Source: Olivibacter oleidegradans
GTDB taxonomy: Bacteria; Bacteroidota; Bacteroidia; Sphingobacteriales; Sphingobacteriaceae
DNA length: 64,000 bases
Assembly (NCBI RefSeq): GCF_042432805.1
Contig: NZ_JBHLWO010000002.1
Location: 1-64,000, forward strand
Reading direction: 5' to 3'
The notes beneath the pieces were generated by a model. It made no database searches. It saw only the letters and a program-made list of their open reading frames with translations, and was not told the origin of the DNA. This document shows, one piece after another, positions 15,974 through 25,403 of the stretch. The position numbers and the translations under genes are program-made. Numbering within the stretch: the first letter of the stretch is position 1; every line of letters begins with the position of its first letter.

Positions 15974-17323
15974 TTAACCGACCACGACTTCTTGTTTAGC
16001 GTCATCAAAGGAAACTCTTTTGCCTGTCTCCAATGCTATTCGTGCCATAATATTGGCCACACTGTGATTGTAACCGGCTTTAACAGATGCATTTGGTGTT
16101 TTTCTGCTACGTACACACTCCATCCAGTTGAGCATATGAAGCGAAGTCATTGGGTCGCTTCCAGTATTGGCAGCTGTTTCTATCTTAGTTGCGTTGGACA
16201 AGGTAAATGGTTGAAGCAAATTCGCTTGCATGCCCATTTCTGCAGCCATTTTAGCCGTTAATCCTCCCTCATCAGTCACTTGATTGGTGTCAAGATTTAA
16301 CATGCCTGCATTAGAGTAATAAAGCTCTTTAATGCCGCCCGCCGAATTTGTAAAACGCGAGGAATAGAGCACCTGGAAACCTTTCGTTGGATCGTTCGCC
16401 GGGCCGTAATCCATGACAGCTGTAACCGTATCCGGATTTGTCCTGCCATCGTTCCACATGTAGATCCCCCCGTTGGCTGATACACTACGCGGATGTTCGA
16501 GCCCGGTAAACCAATGGACCGTGTCAATTTGGTGAGACATCCACTGGCCAAAGATGCCCGATGAATATGGCCAAAACAATCGATACTCTAAATATTTTCG
16601 GGGATCCCAAGCAACCTTGGGTCTGTTCATTAAGAATCGGTTCCAGTCCGTATCCTGTTCGCGAATTTCTTTAATTAACTGTGGCAACCTCCACCGTCCC
16701 GGTTGATTTACATTCCAGGTCATTTCTACCATTTTTATATCGCCAAATTTACCTGATCGGATGTATTCATTGGCTGAAATATAGTTAGGAGCGCTTCTTC
16801 TTTGCGAACCCACTTGTAAGATTTTTCCGGTTTCATTGACGGCCTGTAGCACAACTTTTGCATCTTCCAAAGTTTCAGCCATCGGTTTCTCTACATATAC
16901 GTCTTTTCCATTACGTACAGCCTCGGCTGCCATCAGTGCATGCTGAAAATCCGCGGTACTAATAATGACGGCATCGATATCTTTTTGTGCGTACATTTCG
17001 TCATTGTTTCGATAAGTCGCGATCGACGTGCCCGCTTTTTCCTTTATAAAAGCAACGGCCTCATCTCTCCTTCTATTCCAAATATCGGATACCCCTACAA
17101 ATTCGAAATTTAGTTTTTTAGAATGATTCATAAAACTCGGAAATAAGGAGCTTTTAAAACGATTTGAAAACCCTACAATGGCAACGCGAACGCGGTCGTT
17201 TGCTCCCAAGATCCTCCCATAGCTTTTTGTGCTGAGTCCCATTGATGAAAGGCCTATTATCCCCGCACCGATTGAAGCCTTCTTAATAAATTCACGCCGG
17301 GAATTTTCATTTTTTTGTACCAT
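15974..17323 (-). CDS. Tat-exported Gfo/Idh/MocA family oxidoreductase
   Basis: 449 aa. A twin-arginine signal (SRREFIKKASIGAGIIGLSS, residues 8-27) precedes the NAD-binding fold (RVRVAIVGFSNRF). The family motif VEKPMAETLEDA holds the conserved EKP lysine, and a C-terminal substrate domain follows (WMSHQIDTVHWFTG). Exported members often bind NAD tightly and act on periplasmic sugars or glycans (GH109-like). It is the first gene of the pair with DUF6807. sRNA B is divergent upstream. Confidence 0.85.
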   Translation of the reverse strand: MVQKNENSRREFIKKASIGAGIIGLSSMGLSTKSYGRILGANDRVRVAIVGFSNRFKSSLFPSFMNHSKKLNFEFVGVSDIWNRRRDEAVAFIKEKAGTSIATYRNNDEMYAQKDIDAVIISTADFQHALMAAEAVRNGKDVYVEKPMAETLEDAKVVLQAVNETGKILQVGSQRRSAPNYISANEYIRSGKFGDIKMVEMTWNVNQPGRWRLPQLIKEIREQDTDWNRFLMNRPKVAWDPRKYLEYRLFWPYSSGIFGQWMSHQIDTVHWFTGLEHPRSVSANGGIYMWNDGRTNPDTVTAVMDYGPANDPTKGFQVLYSSRFTNSAGGIKELYYSNAGMLNLDTNQVTDEGGLTAKMAAEMGMQANLLQPFTLSNATKIETAANTGSDPMTSLHMLNWMECVRSRKTPNASVKAGYNHSVANIMARIALETGKRVSFDDAKQEVVVG

Positions 17324-17650
17324 AAGTTTATTGGTTAGTAATAATTAATATTGATCAATTCTCAGACAAGAGCATTCGCTCTTTTATTTTCCTTTCGTAG
17401 ACTAATAAACGCGCTGTAATGGTTCATAATTTTTGGTATACCTAACGAAAGCCGTCTAAGTATAGCGATTCAGTAGTCTTCAATACAAGTATAATAACCT
17501 GTTCTCTTTAAAAAGAATATTCCGTGTGAAAAATCTACGCAAACGATATCGTTCATATTACCGGGGGATTAAGCAAAGATCACGACTTTGTTTGGCACCG
17601 AATTCTTCTAAGTCTCTAAGTCAGCTTGTGTGTAAAAAAAGTATGACAAT
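17324..17650. other. Upstream region of the Gfo/Idh operon with LacI-like palindrome
   Basis: About 330 bp containing the minus-strand promoter of the Gfo/Idh/MocA-DUF6807 operon (not located with confidence). A 12-bp perfect palindrome AACGATATCGTT at 17542-17553 resembles operators of LacI-type sugar regulators. No gene is seen. Confidence 0.35.
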
Positions 17651-17681
17651 TTGGGATTAAGGTGTTTAAACACTATTTTTG
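17651..17681 (+). promoter_or_regulatory. sRNA promoter B with palindromic operator
   Basis: -33 TTG (17651-17653), 20-bp spacer, -7 TATTTTTG (17674-17681). The perfect palindrome GTGTTTAAACAC (17662-17673) directly abuts the -7 box. It matches the layout of promoters A and C, though here the half-sites are 3 bp closer together. Confidence 0.65.
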
Positions 17682-17685
17682 TTGA

Positions 17686-17751
17686 ATCATAATTTAGGTT
17701 TATAATTGGTTAATGAAACCTTCAGTCTCCCCGGCTGAAGGTTTTCTTTTT
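17686..17751 (+). ncRNA. Small RNA family, copy B
   Basis: It has the same 27-nt 5' segment (17686-17712) as copies A and C. The hairpin is AAACCTTCAGTC (17716-17727), loop TCCCC (17728-17732), GGCTGAAGGTTT (17733-17744), followed by TCTTTTTG. Relative to copy A, an A-U pair near the loop is a G-C pair (AATC/GGTT becomes AGTC/GGCT), a compensatory change. It lies between the divergent Gfo/Idh gene and gntR, 180 bp before gntR on the same strand. Confidence 0.62.
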
Positions 17752-17928
17752 GTCTATCTGTAGTCATTAAGAAAATTGGATATTCAGATTTCTACACTTG
17801 TCTTGTTCAGCGAAGACTTGCCTCGATTTGATACGCAAACGGCGCGAAATAATGCTGAGAGGGAGCGAATAGCCATACACTGTTCTTTTTTGTACTACAT
17901 ATTTTGATTAAATTTTGCATCTTGCATA

Positions 17929-18648
17929 ATGGAAAAGTCGAAACCAAATACTAAGCACCTTGCATTTGATTTGCCAAAACTCCATAACTTAACCATGGCA
18001 GATCAAGTAGAACTTAAGCTGAGAGAATATTTTAAGAAAAAGGCCTTTAAACCAGGCGACTTATTGCCTAAGGAGTTGGAAATCGCTGCTTCATTAGGTG
18101 TTAGCAGAAACATTGTTAGAGAAGCACTCAGCAGATTGAAGGCGCTTGGCCTAATTGAAACAAAAAAGAAGCGCGGGATGGTACTGGCTGAACCCGATAT
18201 TTTGGGGTCTTTTGAAAAAGTGCTTGATCCATTGATTATGCCCGATAGCACCCTTTACGACATTTTTGGACTACGACTGGTTTTAGAAATGGGATTAGCT
18301 GATGTTCTATACATGTATAAAACAGATCAGGATATACAAGAGCTTGAGAAAATTGTAACAAAGGAAAAGCCTGACAGTGAAAAATTCAGAATAAAAAATG
18401 AGATAGCTTTTCATGGTAAGCTTTATGCCATGACGAACAATCATACGCTTATGCGTTTTCAGAGCCTGCTTTTGCCGTTATTTGACTATGTGGTTGCCTT
18501 TGAGAAAGATCACTATAAACCTGGAGGAGTGTCTCATGCCGATCTGTTACAAATTCTACGGGAGGGCACTGTGGAAGATTTTAGAAAGGGGATGCGTCTC
18601 CATCTTGAGCCGCATTTTGCTTGGTTAGAGCATCTCAAAAATAAGTAA
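17929..18648 (+). CDS. FadR-subfamily GntR transcriptional regulator
   Basis: 239 aa. The N-terminal winged HTH has ELEIAASLGVSRNIVREALSRL (residues ~46-67) followed by GLIETKKKRGMVLAEP. The C-terminal FCD domain is all-helical (residues ~95-235), with H..H pairs such as FHGKLYAMTNNH and MRLHLEPHF that usually bind a metal and a sugar-acid ligand. It is probably a repressor of the neighbouring divergent Gfo/Idh-DUF6807 operon or of the distal sugar-acid genes. Confidence 0.85.
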   Translation: MEKSKPNTKHLAFDLPKLHNLTMADQVELKLREYFKKKAFKPGDLLPKELEIAASLGVSRNIVREALSRLKALGLIETKKKRGMVLAEPDILGSFEKVLDPLIMPDSTLYDIFGLRLVLEMGLADVLYMYKTDQDIQELEKIVTKEKPDSEKFRIKNEIAFHGKLYAMTNNHTLMRFQSLLLPLFDYVVAFEKDHYKPGGVSHADLLQILREGTVEDFRKGMRLHLEPHFAWLEHLKNK

Positions 18649-18842
18649 GTGGGCGAACGACCGGCATAAAACGAAATACTTAGATCGGATTTACAGCTTG
18701 GCTCTTATGGATATAAGTGTAGCGTTTCTTCCAACAGTAGATCCGACTCCTATTAACAATTTTTAACAAGTACCATGCTAAACCATTCTTTTCCGTTTGA
18801 CTCTATACGTATAAATAAAGTGATTATTAAAATTTATTGAGT

Positions 18843-19232
18843 ATGAAAAGAATGATTCTAGCTTCCCTGCTATTCCTCAGTATGGGAACCATCGCATTTG
18901 CCCAGCAAAATCATCGTAAGAGGGAATTTAAAATGGCAGAAGAGAGAGCAAAAAGGCAAACCGAGCGACTTGCTCAAGAACTTTCTCTATCAGAGGAACA
19001 GAAAAAAGAGATCTATGCCATCAATTTGGATAATATGAAGAAGGTTGATGCCGAGCATAAAGAACTTATGCAAAAAAGTATGAAAGAGCGAGATGAAAAA
19101 ATAAGTGAGCTCTTAACGGAGGCACAAAAATCAACCTATCAGAAGCTTAAAAAGGAAAGATTTCAGAAAAGGAAACATCGTGAATCACATAGGGGCATGG
19201 GGAAGTCTGCAGAAGAAATCCCGCAATCATAG
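18843..19232 (+). CDS. Exported Spy/CpxP-like protein
   Basis: 129 aa from the ATG at 18843; an in-frame TTG at 18837 is unlikely. A signal peptide ends AFA-QQ (residues 1-20). The mature part is highly charged and helical, with SLSEEQKKEIYAINLDN and MKERDEKISELLTEAQKSTYQKLK, the paired-helix layout of Spy/CpxP/DUF4890 envelope-stress proteins. The C-terminus is Lys/Arg/His-rich. It is probably a periplasmic chaperone or stress sensor. A 25-bp hairpin follows. Confidence 0.7.
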   Translation: MKRMILASLLFLSMGTIAFAQQNHRKREFKMAEERAKRQTERLAQELSLSEEQKKEIYAINLDNMKKVDAEHKELMQKSMKERDEKISELLTEAQKSTYQKLKKERFQKRKHRESHRGMGKSAEEIPQS

Positions 19233-19240
19233 TTGAAGTC

Positions 19241-19296
19241 ATAACATAAATCAATGGCTTTCGATCAGAAAATCGAAAGCCATTGATTTATGTTAT
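19241..19296. terminator. 25-bp perfect inverted repeat
   Basis: Arms 19241-19265 and 19272-19296 are exact reverse complements around a 6-nt loop (CAGAAA). There is no clear T-run after it. It stands 8 bp after the spy-like stop and 3 bp before the MarR operator, so it probably terminates transcription and separates the two units. It is unusually long and perfect for a terminator. Confidence 0.6.
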
Positions 19297-19299
19297 CTG

Positions 19300-19336
19300 T
19301 ATAGTTGACAAAGTCAACTATATTTGGCTATATTTG
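19300..19336 (+). promoter_or_regulatory. marR promoter and operator
   Basis: The perfect palindrome TATAGTTGAC-AAA-GTCAACTATA (19300-19322) is a classic MarR-type site. It contains the -33 TTG (19305-19307); the -7 box TATATTTG is at 19329-19336 and the ATG at 19349. The MarR protein encoded next should repress its own operon here. Confidence 0.75.
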
Positions 19337-19348
19337 TAAAAAAAGCTC

Positions 19349-19780
19349 ATGCAAACAAGCATCATAGAAGAAGTTCGTGTATTTAATCGTTTCTATACAG
19401 ATTTTATAGGCTTATTGAATCAGTACTTACTTGACAGTGCTTATTCTTTGACAGAAGCAAGGATAATATACGAAATATTTACAGCAGGAAATATACAGGC
19501 ATCGCAGATTATGGAGATCATGCATATTGATAAAAGCTATTTAAGTCGGATCTTGAAACGATTGGAAAAGGAGGGGATTATTGAAAAGAGGAAATCAATA
19601 CAGGATGCTCGAGGGATAACGATCACACTTTCGAAAAAAGGAAGACAAGTTTTTGAGCACTTAAACCGGGCTTCGAACGAGCAGGTAGAAAAGCTGCTAA
19701 CTCCACTTAAAAGTACAGAGGCTGAGGCCTTAGCTTTTCATATGAAAGCTATTGTGAAAATCCTGAAAGTACATTCATAG
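19349..19780 (+). CDS. MarR family transcriptional regulator
   Basis: 143 aa, a typical MarR length. The wing-helix spans residues ~45-100: SQIMEIMHIDKSYLSRILKRLEKEGIIEK, then DARGITITLSKKGRQVF. It is co-transcribed with a GNAT acetyltransferase 11 bp downstream. In many bacteria these two domains are fused in one protein; here they are separate genes. Autoregulation is likely through the palindrome at 19300-19322. Confidence 0.9.
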   Translation: MQTSIIEEVRVFNRFYTDFIGLLNQYLLDSAYSLTEARIIYEIFTAGNIQASQIMEIMHIDKSYLSRILKRLEKEGIIEKRKSIQDARGITITLSKKGRQVFEHLNRASNEQVEKLLTPLKSTEAEALAFHMKAIVKILKVHS

Positions 19781-19791
19781 TAATCGTATAA

Positions 19792-20292
19792 ATGAATAGA
19801 AACATAACGATCAGAACCAACTTATTGCCAGGTGATTTAGGATATATAGCTTATATGCATGGACAGCTATATGCTCATGAAATGGGCTACGGATTAAATT
19901 TTGAAGCATATGTTTTGGAGGGCCTGAGCGAATTTGCTAAACAATATAATCCTGAAAAAGATGGTATTTGGATTTGTGAAGATGCCGGTAAAATAGTGGG
20001 ATTTCTGATGGCCTTCGTCCGACAAGATAAGGTGCAATTGCGCTATTTTATCTTAGCGCCCGCCTATCGAGGTTTGGGATTAGGTAAAAAATTGATGAAT
20101 TTGTTTATAGAATTTATGATGAATAACAATTATAAAAAGGCCTATCTATGGACAACCGATGAACAATTATCTGCGATCTCACTCTATATGCGTTATGGCT
20201 TTGTATTAACTGAAGAATTCTCTTCTGAGACCTTTGGTAAAAAACTGATAGAGCGCCGCTACGATTTAAATTTGATGGTAGTTGAAGAATAA
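19792..20292 (+). CDS. GNAT family N-acetyltransferase
   Basis: 166 aa. The acetyl-CoA motif A, LAPAYRGLGLGKKLMNLF, sits at residues ~84-101 with the RGxGxG/A pattern (YRGLGLG). The following YLWTTDEQLSAISLYMRYGF is typical of the MarR-linked GNAT group. The substrate is unknown. It is the second gene of the marR operon, and its stop codon lies inside the 5' arm of a hairpin (20285-20333). Confidence 0.87.
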   Translation: MNRNITIRTNLLPGDLGYIAYMHGQLYAHEMGYGLNFEAYVLEGLSEFAKQYNPEKDGIWICEDAGKIVGFLMAFVRQDKVQLRYFILAPAYRGLGLGKKLMNLFIEFMMNNNYKKAYLWTTDEQLSAISLYMRYGFVLTEEFSSETFGKKLIERRYDLNLMVVEE

Positions 20293-20333
20293 TCATAGTT
20301 GTTTACATTAAATGAATAACTGTGATTATTCTT
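20285..20333 (+). terminator. Hairpin after GNAT gene
   Basis: 16-bp arms (20285-20300 with 20318-20333, one T-G wobble) around a 17-nt loop. There is no T-run, so termination is tentative. Confidence 0.45.
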
Positions 20334-20882
20334 GTTCCTATTGAATAATACAAACGGACAAGCGCCTCCATTTTTTATCGACCTGTGCTCCTTTTTCCCG
20401 AATGTGAGAAATTTTTCGTTGCTTTTGTCGTTCTTTTGGCTTGTTAACAATCCGTTAACAATGTTTAAAGTGTTGTTTATCAAATTATTACTTTCATTTT
20501 TTCGTAGGAGCCACTTGCAAGCCTTGTAAATCACAAAATTATTACAGTTGTTTGTGGTGTGAATGTCAAGGCGCAATAGTTTTGAGATTTGTAAAGAACC
20601 TAAAATAAATAACATATAACCTAAAAATTATATTATGAAAAAAACATACATTTTATACTAAAGCTAAATCGTTTTAATTATCAGTTATTGTATTGACCTA
20701 ATTTGTGAAGCTTATCAACCTTGCTGGAATCGTATGGATGTTGTCATCATACTGACTGATTATTAATTCACCACCGAAAATTAAAATTGAAAATTCAGTT
20801 CACTGGGTCTGCTATGGTTTTTCCAAAGCAGAAAATGAACCATATGGCCAATATTTAAGTGATATAACCTAAATAATACATT
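20334..20882. other. Long leader region upstream of the SusC operon
   Basis: About 550 bp without a full gene. It holds two copies of the 12-mer ATATAACCTAAA (20614-20625 and 20862-20873), each exactly 21 bp before an ATG: the mini-ORF at 20635 and susC at 20883. Nothing else was recognised. Confidence 0.5.
20635..20661 (+). other. Eight-codon mini-ORF with susC-like leader
   Basis: It encodes MKKTYILY and stops. Its upstream sequence (ATATAACCTAAA, 21 bp before the ATG) repeats exactly ahead of the real susC at 20883. It is either a leader peptide or the remnant start of a lost susC-like gene. Confidence 0.35.
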
Positions 20883-23846
20883 ATGCCAAAAACAATGCAT
20901 GTGAGATGGTATTATAAAGTAGCCATTTTCTGTTATAGCATTCTTTTCACCCTAAGCGAGGGATCTGCAATGACTATTCAGGATAGTCTAGCCGTGGATA
21001 GCGTTAAGGCCTCTATTGACACGGTGCATCGAGAAACATCTGCCGAATTTACCGATCGTGCAGTGAAAACCGTTGGATCTACTATGAAAGAACTTACCGT
21101 ATATCCTGCTGTGTCGCTTCAGCAATCTTTGAAGGGACAGGCACCGGGACTATACATTCAAGAGACGAGCGGAGAGCCTGGAAGTCTTCAGCAAATGTAT
21201 GTACGAGGTGTTCCTATGCCCATACTGTCGGCAAAGGAAATCTATCAATCACAACCTTTGATTGTATTGGACGGTATTCCACTAATTGGAGAGCATTCTT
21301 TCGCTTATGATATCAAACAATATGATTTCAATCGAATTGGTCCGGCAACTAACCTGCTCACCAATATTGATATGAATAATATTGCTTCTGTACAGGTATT
21401 AAAAGATATGGCCGGCATGGCCTTATATGGTCCAATGGCTGCAAACGGAGTAATTTTGCTGACTACTAAACAAGTAGGGAGTAAACGTAAGATAAGCGCC
21501 AATGCTTACTTCGGATTTGCACAAAGGCCGAATGTGACGACGATCAATGGTGAGTATGAGAATGCGTTTCGGCAGCAATTTTACGATCTATATACGACAA
21601 CAGGTAAATATTCCGCCGATGACGTCTATCCGCTATATCTCAGCGATTCATTGAATATGGATTACTATGGTCCTTCCAATTGGACAGACACCTACTATCA
21701 AAATGGCTTGCAACATGCGATTACAGCCGATATCTCAGGAGGATCGGATCGCGCAAATTTTAGATTTTCGCTAGGCAATTTGCGGAATGAGGGAATTGCA
21801 GATGGAACTGGCTTGGACCGCTATAGCGCTATGTTTCATCTGAATATGAAGCCGTTGAAATGGTTATTGTTTTCTGCCATGATTAATGGGAACCGTTTGG
21901 ATAGACAGCGTAATCACAACATGCGGGATCGTTTTGCTGAAATCGGGTACATGCCCGATTTGCAGGCACCTTTGGCACCCAATAATGACGTCTATAGTCA
22001 GTATACAAGTCAGTATGATAAAGGTTTTGATAATAATTATACTAATATCATTCAGGGTAACGCCAAATTGGTATTCGACTTTAATAAATTCAAGTACACC
22101 ACCCGCTTAGTAGTGGATTACAACGAAGGTTATCGTGATATATTTTATCCACGACCTTTGTTAGAGGGAAACAGTTATGCCTCTAATTACTATGGTTCCA
22201 ACCAGCGGTTGATTTATGACAATTTCGCGAGTTTTGACTGGCAAATAGATGATCATCAGCAACTTTTTCTGCAGGCAGGAAACGTCTTGCAATGGGATAC
22301 CTATAAGTATAATTACGCCTATGCCTATAAAGGGGTAAATGATTTTATCAAGCTAAATTTACTCAATTCCGATCCTAATAGCGACGACTATTTGTTGCCA
22401 ACAGCCTTTCCGCGACAATTAGTTTATAAATTTCTAGATCGTACCAAGCAGAATCTGGTTTCTTTTTATGGAAAAGCTTCCTATAAATACGATGCTTATA
22501 CCCTGTCTTTATTACTGCGAACCGATGGCTCATCGAATGCACAACCTACTAATCGCTGGTTGTTTACACCCGCACTTTCATTGGGATGGAATATCAAAGA
22601 AGCTTTGCTGGAGAACGATCTACGGTGGTCAACTTTCAACATGCGTCTAAATGCAGGCCGTTTAGGGCGACTGAATGCCTTTGACAATTTTTCACAAGGG
22701 CCATCGTATACGGCTGACGTGACTTTTACCGGCAATGTAACTACACCTGGATATAATGCTTTTGCGGTTTTAACGAGACCGTATAATTTTGGCTGGGTAG
22801 GCTATGGCATACCCTGGGCCTATACAGATCAGTTGAACCTAGGGCTTGATATCGGTTTGTTTAAGGATCGGATTACCGCGTCAATCGATGGTTATATTAA
22901 GGAAGATAAGAATCAACTTTTAGGTATTCCCGCCTATGCAGAATACGGTTATAATCTGTCGTACGAACCGGGAATGACCGTACGAAATACAGGAGTCGAT
23001 GTTCTTTTGAGTGGTGAAATTCTAACGAAGGCGAAACAGAAATTAGGTTGGTCATCTTCCCTCAACTTTAATTTCAACCAAAATAAGCTGAAGGCTCTGC
23101 CGAGAGGTTTGGACAAGCTGATTATCGGTAATCGATTACTTCAAGTTGGGGCTCCTGTAGATCAATATTGGTTGTTCATCAATGATGGTATATATGCTGC
23201 CAATCAAGACGTACCACAAGTAGACGGTATTACACGCACGTACAACGGAATTACCCTTCAGGGAGGCGATCCGAACTGGCGGGATTTAAATGGCGATAAC
23301 CGAATAAATGACGAAGATAAATCACTGATGGGGAATATCTTTCCGAAAGTAGTTGGTGGATTTAATAACCAATTCAGCTATGGAAACTGGTCGCTCGGCG
23401 TTAATTTCTATTTCAATTTAGGAAGAAAGGTAGTTAACGAAGAAATGGCTAACCGTTTTAACTTTATTAATAGAGAAGGCGTTGTTGGTGTTACTTCTAT
23501 AAAGGAGATTACCTTTTGGGAAAAGCGAGGTGATTATAGTAAATATCCGCTTTATAATCCCTGGAGTACGGTCATTCCATACCACAGTAATCAAGATCTT
23601 TTCCTCGAAAACGCTTCATTCTTAAAATTGAGAACGGTGTCGATAGGATATGACCTGAGTGATTGGTTAAAGCGGAGATCTTCAAAGATTGATCATTTAT
23701 ATATCTATGGGACTGTGAATAATATCTTCACCATCACCCCATACAGTGGGCGCGATCCGGAACTGATCAATTACACAGGATACGACTCAGGGTATGGTAT
23801 GGCTATCCCCTTAACTTACACCATTGGACTCAAAGTAGATTTATAA
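20883..23846 (+). CDS. SusC/RagA-type TonB-dependent outer membrane receptor (no N-terminal CarboxypepD domain)
   Basis: 987 aa. A signal peptide is followed almost directly by a plug domain (TVYPAVSLQQSLKGQAPGLYIQ near 77-98; VLDGIPLIG; VLKDMAGMALYGPMAANGVILLTTK near 176-200) and the 22-strand barrel. The usual CarboxypepD_reg-like extension is missing, which shortens it compared with the partner at 27672. It should import a glycan, glycan fragment or other ligand together with the SusD 17 bp downstream. It is the first gene of the 21-kb surface operon. Confidence 0.9.
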   Translation: MPKTMHVRWYYKVAIFCYSILFTLSEGSAMTIQDSLAVDSVKASIDTVHRETSAEFTDRAVKTVGSTMKELTVYPAVSLQQSLKGQAPGLYIQETSGEPGSLQQMYVRGVPMPILSAKEIYQSQPLIVLDGIPLIGEHSFAYDIKQYDFNRIGPATNLLTNIDMNNIASVQVLKDMAGMALYGPMAANGVILLTTKQVGSKRKISANAYFGFAQRPNVTTINGEYENAFRQQFYDLYTTTGKYSADDVYPLYLSDSLNMDYYGPSNWTDTYYQNGLQHAITADISGGSDRANFRFSLGNLRNEGIADGTGLDRYSAMFHLNMKPLKWLLFSAMINGNRLDRQRNHNMRDRFAEIGYMPDLQAPLAPNNDVYSQYTSQYDKGFDNNYTNIIQGNAKLVFDFNKFKYTTRLVVDYNEGYRDIFYPRPLLEGNSYASNYYGSNQRLIYDNFASFDWQIDDHQQLFLQAGNVLQWDTYKYNYAYAYKGVNDFIKLNLLNSDPNSDDYLLPTAFPRQLVYKFLDRTKQNLVSFYGKASYKYDAYTLSLLLRTDGSSNAQPTNRWLFTPALSLGWNIKEALLENDLRWSTFNMRLNAGRLGRLNAFDNFSQGPSYTADVTFTGNVTTPGYNAFAVLTRPYNFGWVGYGIPWAYTDQLNLGLDIGLFKDRITASIDGYIKEDKNQLLGIPAYAEYGYNLSYEPGMTVRNTGVDVLLSGEILTKAKQKLGWSSSLNFNFNQNKLKALPRGLDKLIIGNRLLQVGAPVDQYWLFINDGIYAANQDVPQVDGITRTYNGITLQGGDPNWRDLNGDNRINDEDKSLMGNIFPKVVGGFNNQFSYGNWSLGVNFYFNLGRKVVNEEMANRFNFINREGVVGVTSIKEITFWEKRGDYSKYPLYNPWSTVIPYHSNQDLFLENASFLKLRTVSIGYDLSDWLKRRSSKIDHLYIYGTVNNIFTITPYSGRDPELINYTGYDSGYGMAIPLTYTIGLKVDL

Positions 23847-23863
23847 CCTAGCTAAATAGTGAT

Positions 23864-25393
23864 ATGATTTGGAGAAATAGAATATATAGAAACGTGCTAA
23901 CGCCGCTCTTCCTAACAATTTTACTGGCATCTGGCTGCAAAAAGATGTTAGATGTGGATTCGACGCGTGTGGTAAATGAAGAGAATATGTGGAGGAATAT
24001 GGAAGATTCCAGAGCGGCTCTGATTGGTGTTTACGGTTTGGTCCGGGCTGCCTTGGCTGATTATAACGCTTATTGGATTTACGGTGACGTTCGTGCCGGT
24101 GATTTTGTTGCACCAACGCGGCAGGATCTAAAAGCAATTATCGCGAACCAACTGACGGCTTCATATCCTGCAATTGAAGCCATGTCAAATTGGAGAAGAT
24201 GGTATGCTGTTGTTAATGCTGCCAATGTTTTTTTGGAACGTATTCATGAGGTCAAAGAGAATGACGAGCGTTATTCCGATAATAATATGACTGTCGATAT
24301 TGCACAAATTAGATTTCTAAGGGCCTTCGCGTATTTCTATATGGTTCGTGTTTGGGGGGATGTGCCCTTAATTATTTCATCTCATGACGGTGACTTCCAA
24401 AACAAAGCCCGTGATAATCAGGACAAAGTACTCACTTGGGCAGAACAGGAAATGTTAGCTGCAGCTGCAGACCTACCCTATCTCTATAGCTTAAGCGATG
24501 AACAACAATTAGGCGACTATTACAATGAAAGTGCTGGTCGCTGGTCCGGCGCACTCGCGCGTAAACTTACAGCTTATGCTTTGCTTGCGCATTTAGCGGC
24601 TTGGCAGGGAAATTATCCCGATGTGGCCACCTATACCAAGTTTATTATGGATAATTATTCCAAAGGGCGTATGGGATATACAAGCACAGGCGATTTGACC
24701 AATGCAAACGGTTTTTTCTTCGGAAAAAGAGATAATCATCTTTTCGGTTTTAATTTTGACTGGGGGCATGTAGACGCCTCGTTTACCGGGCATTTAGAAG
24801 AACTTACGCTTGCTGCCCCGGTTGTAAACAAAAGTGTACCGGATATCTACTTAACAAAAGATTCCATCTTATCTGTTTTTAACGAAATTGGAGACGAACG
24901 ATTTAGTTTAGATACCTTAGGCAATCCCCTTACTGAAAACTATTTTACCAACTTCAATGGTAAATACCCCATTTTCAGTAAAGTAAAATGCATCATGGGC
25001 GGTTCAACGGCTGATCCTAGTTTCCGAATCTTTTCAAGTGCCATTGTTTTAACTCGATTGGAAGATATTACGCTGTTAAGAGCTGAAGCACTGGCGGTGT
25101 TAGGCGAAAGAAATGAAGCCGTTGAACAGTTAAATGTAATCCGTGAATTACGTGGACTTGATCTGTATAATGAAACAGTCAATGGCAGTCTGATCGACGC
25201 CATTTTTAAGGAGCGAAAACGGGAGTTGATAGGCGAGGGGCATCGATGGTATGATTTAATTCGCTATAACCGCATTCGCAATAACGATCCTGCATTCACG
25301 AAGCTTATTAATGAAGGGGGAATTTATTGGCCTATTAACAGGTCATTACTATCACAGAACGATCAACTGGAACAGAATGCTTACTGGAAATAA
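23864..25393 (+). CDS. SusD/RagB-type nutrient-binding lipoprotein
   Basis: 509 aa. Lipobox LLASGC with Cys25. TPR-like helices carry AQIRFLRAFAYFYMVRVWGDVPLI, and the conserved C-terminal FKERKRELIGEGHRWYDLIRYNRI is diagnostic of SusD. It is the surface lid of the SusC encoded immediately upstream. The next lipoprotein gene starts 10 bp after its stop. Confidence 0.9.
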   Translation: MIWRNRIYRNVLTPLFLTILLASGCKKMLDVDSTRVVNEENMWRNMEDSRAALIGVYGLVRAALADYNAYWIYGDVRAGDFVAPTRQDLKAIIANQLTASYPAIEAMSNWRRWYAVVNAANVFLERIHEVKENDERYSDNNMTVDIAQIRFLRAFAYFYMVRVWGDVPLIISSHDGDFQNKARDNQDKVLTWAEQEMLAAAADLPYLYSLSDEQQLGDYYNESAGRWSGALARKLTAYALLAHLAAWQGNYPDVATYTKFIMDNYSKGRMGYTSTGDLTNANGFFFGKRDNHLFGFNFDWGHVDASFTGHLEELTLAAPVVNKSVPDIYLTKDSILSVFNEIGDERFSLDTLGNPLTENYFTNFNGKYPIFSKVKCIMGGSTADPSFRIFSSAIVLTRLEDITLLRAEALAVLGERNEAVEQLNVIRELRGLDLYNETVNGSLIDAIFKERKRELIGEGHRWYDLIRYNRIRNNDPAFTKLINEGGIYWPINRSLLSQNDQLEQNAYWK

Positions 25394-25403
25394 GTATAAT
25401 CAT

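Noticed and set aside
20332..20529. 65-codon + strand ORF in the susC leader
   Set aside because: No start context, no recognisable domain, and it overlaps an opposite-strand frame of the same quality.
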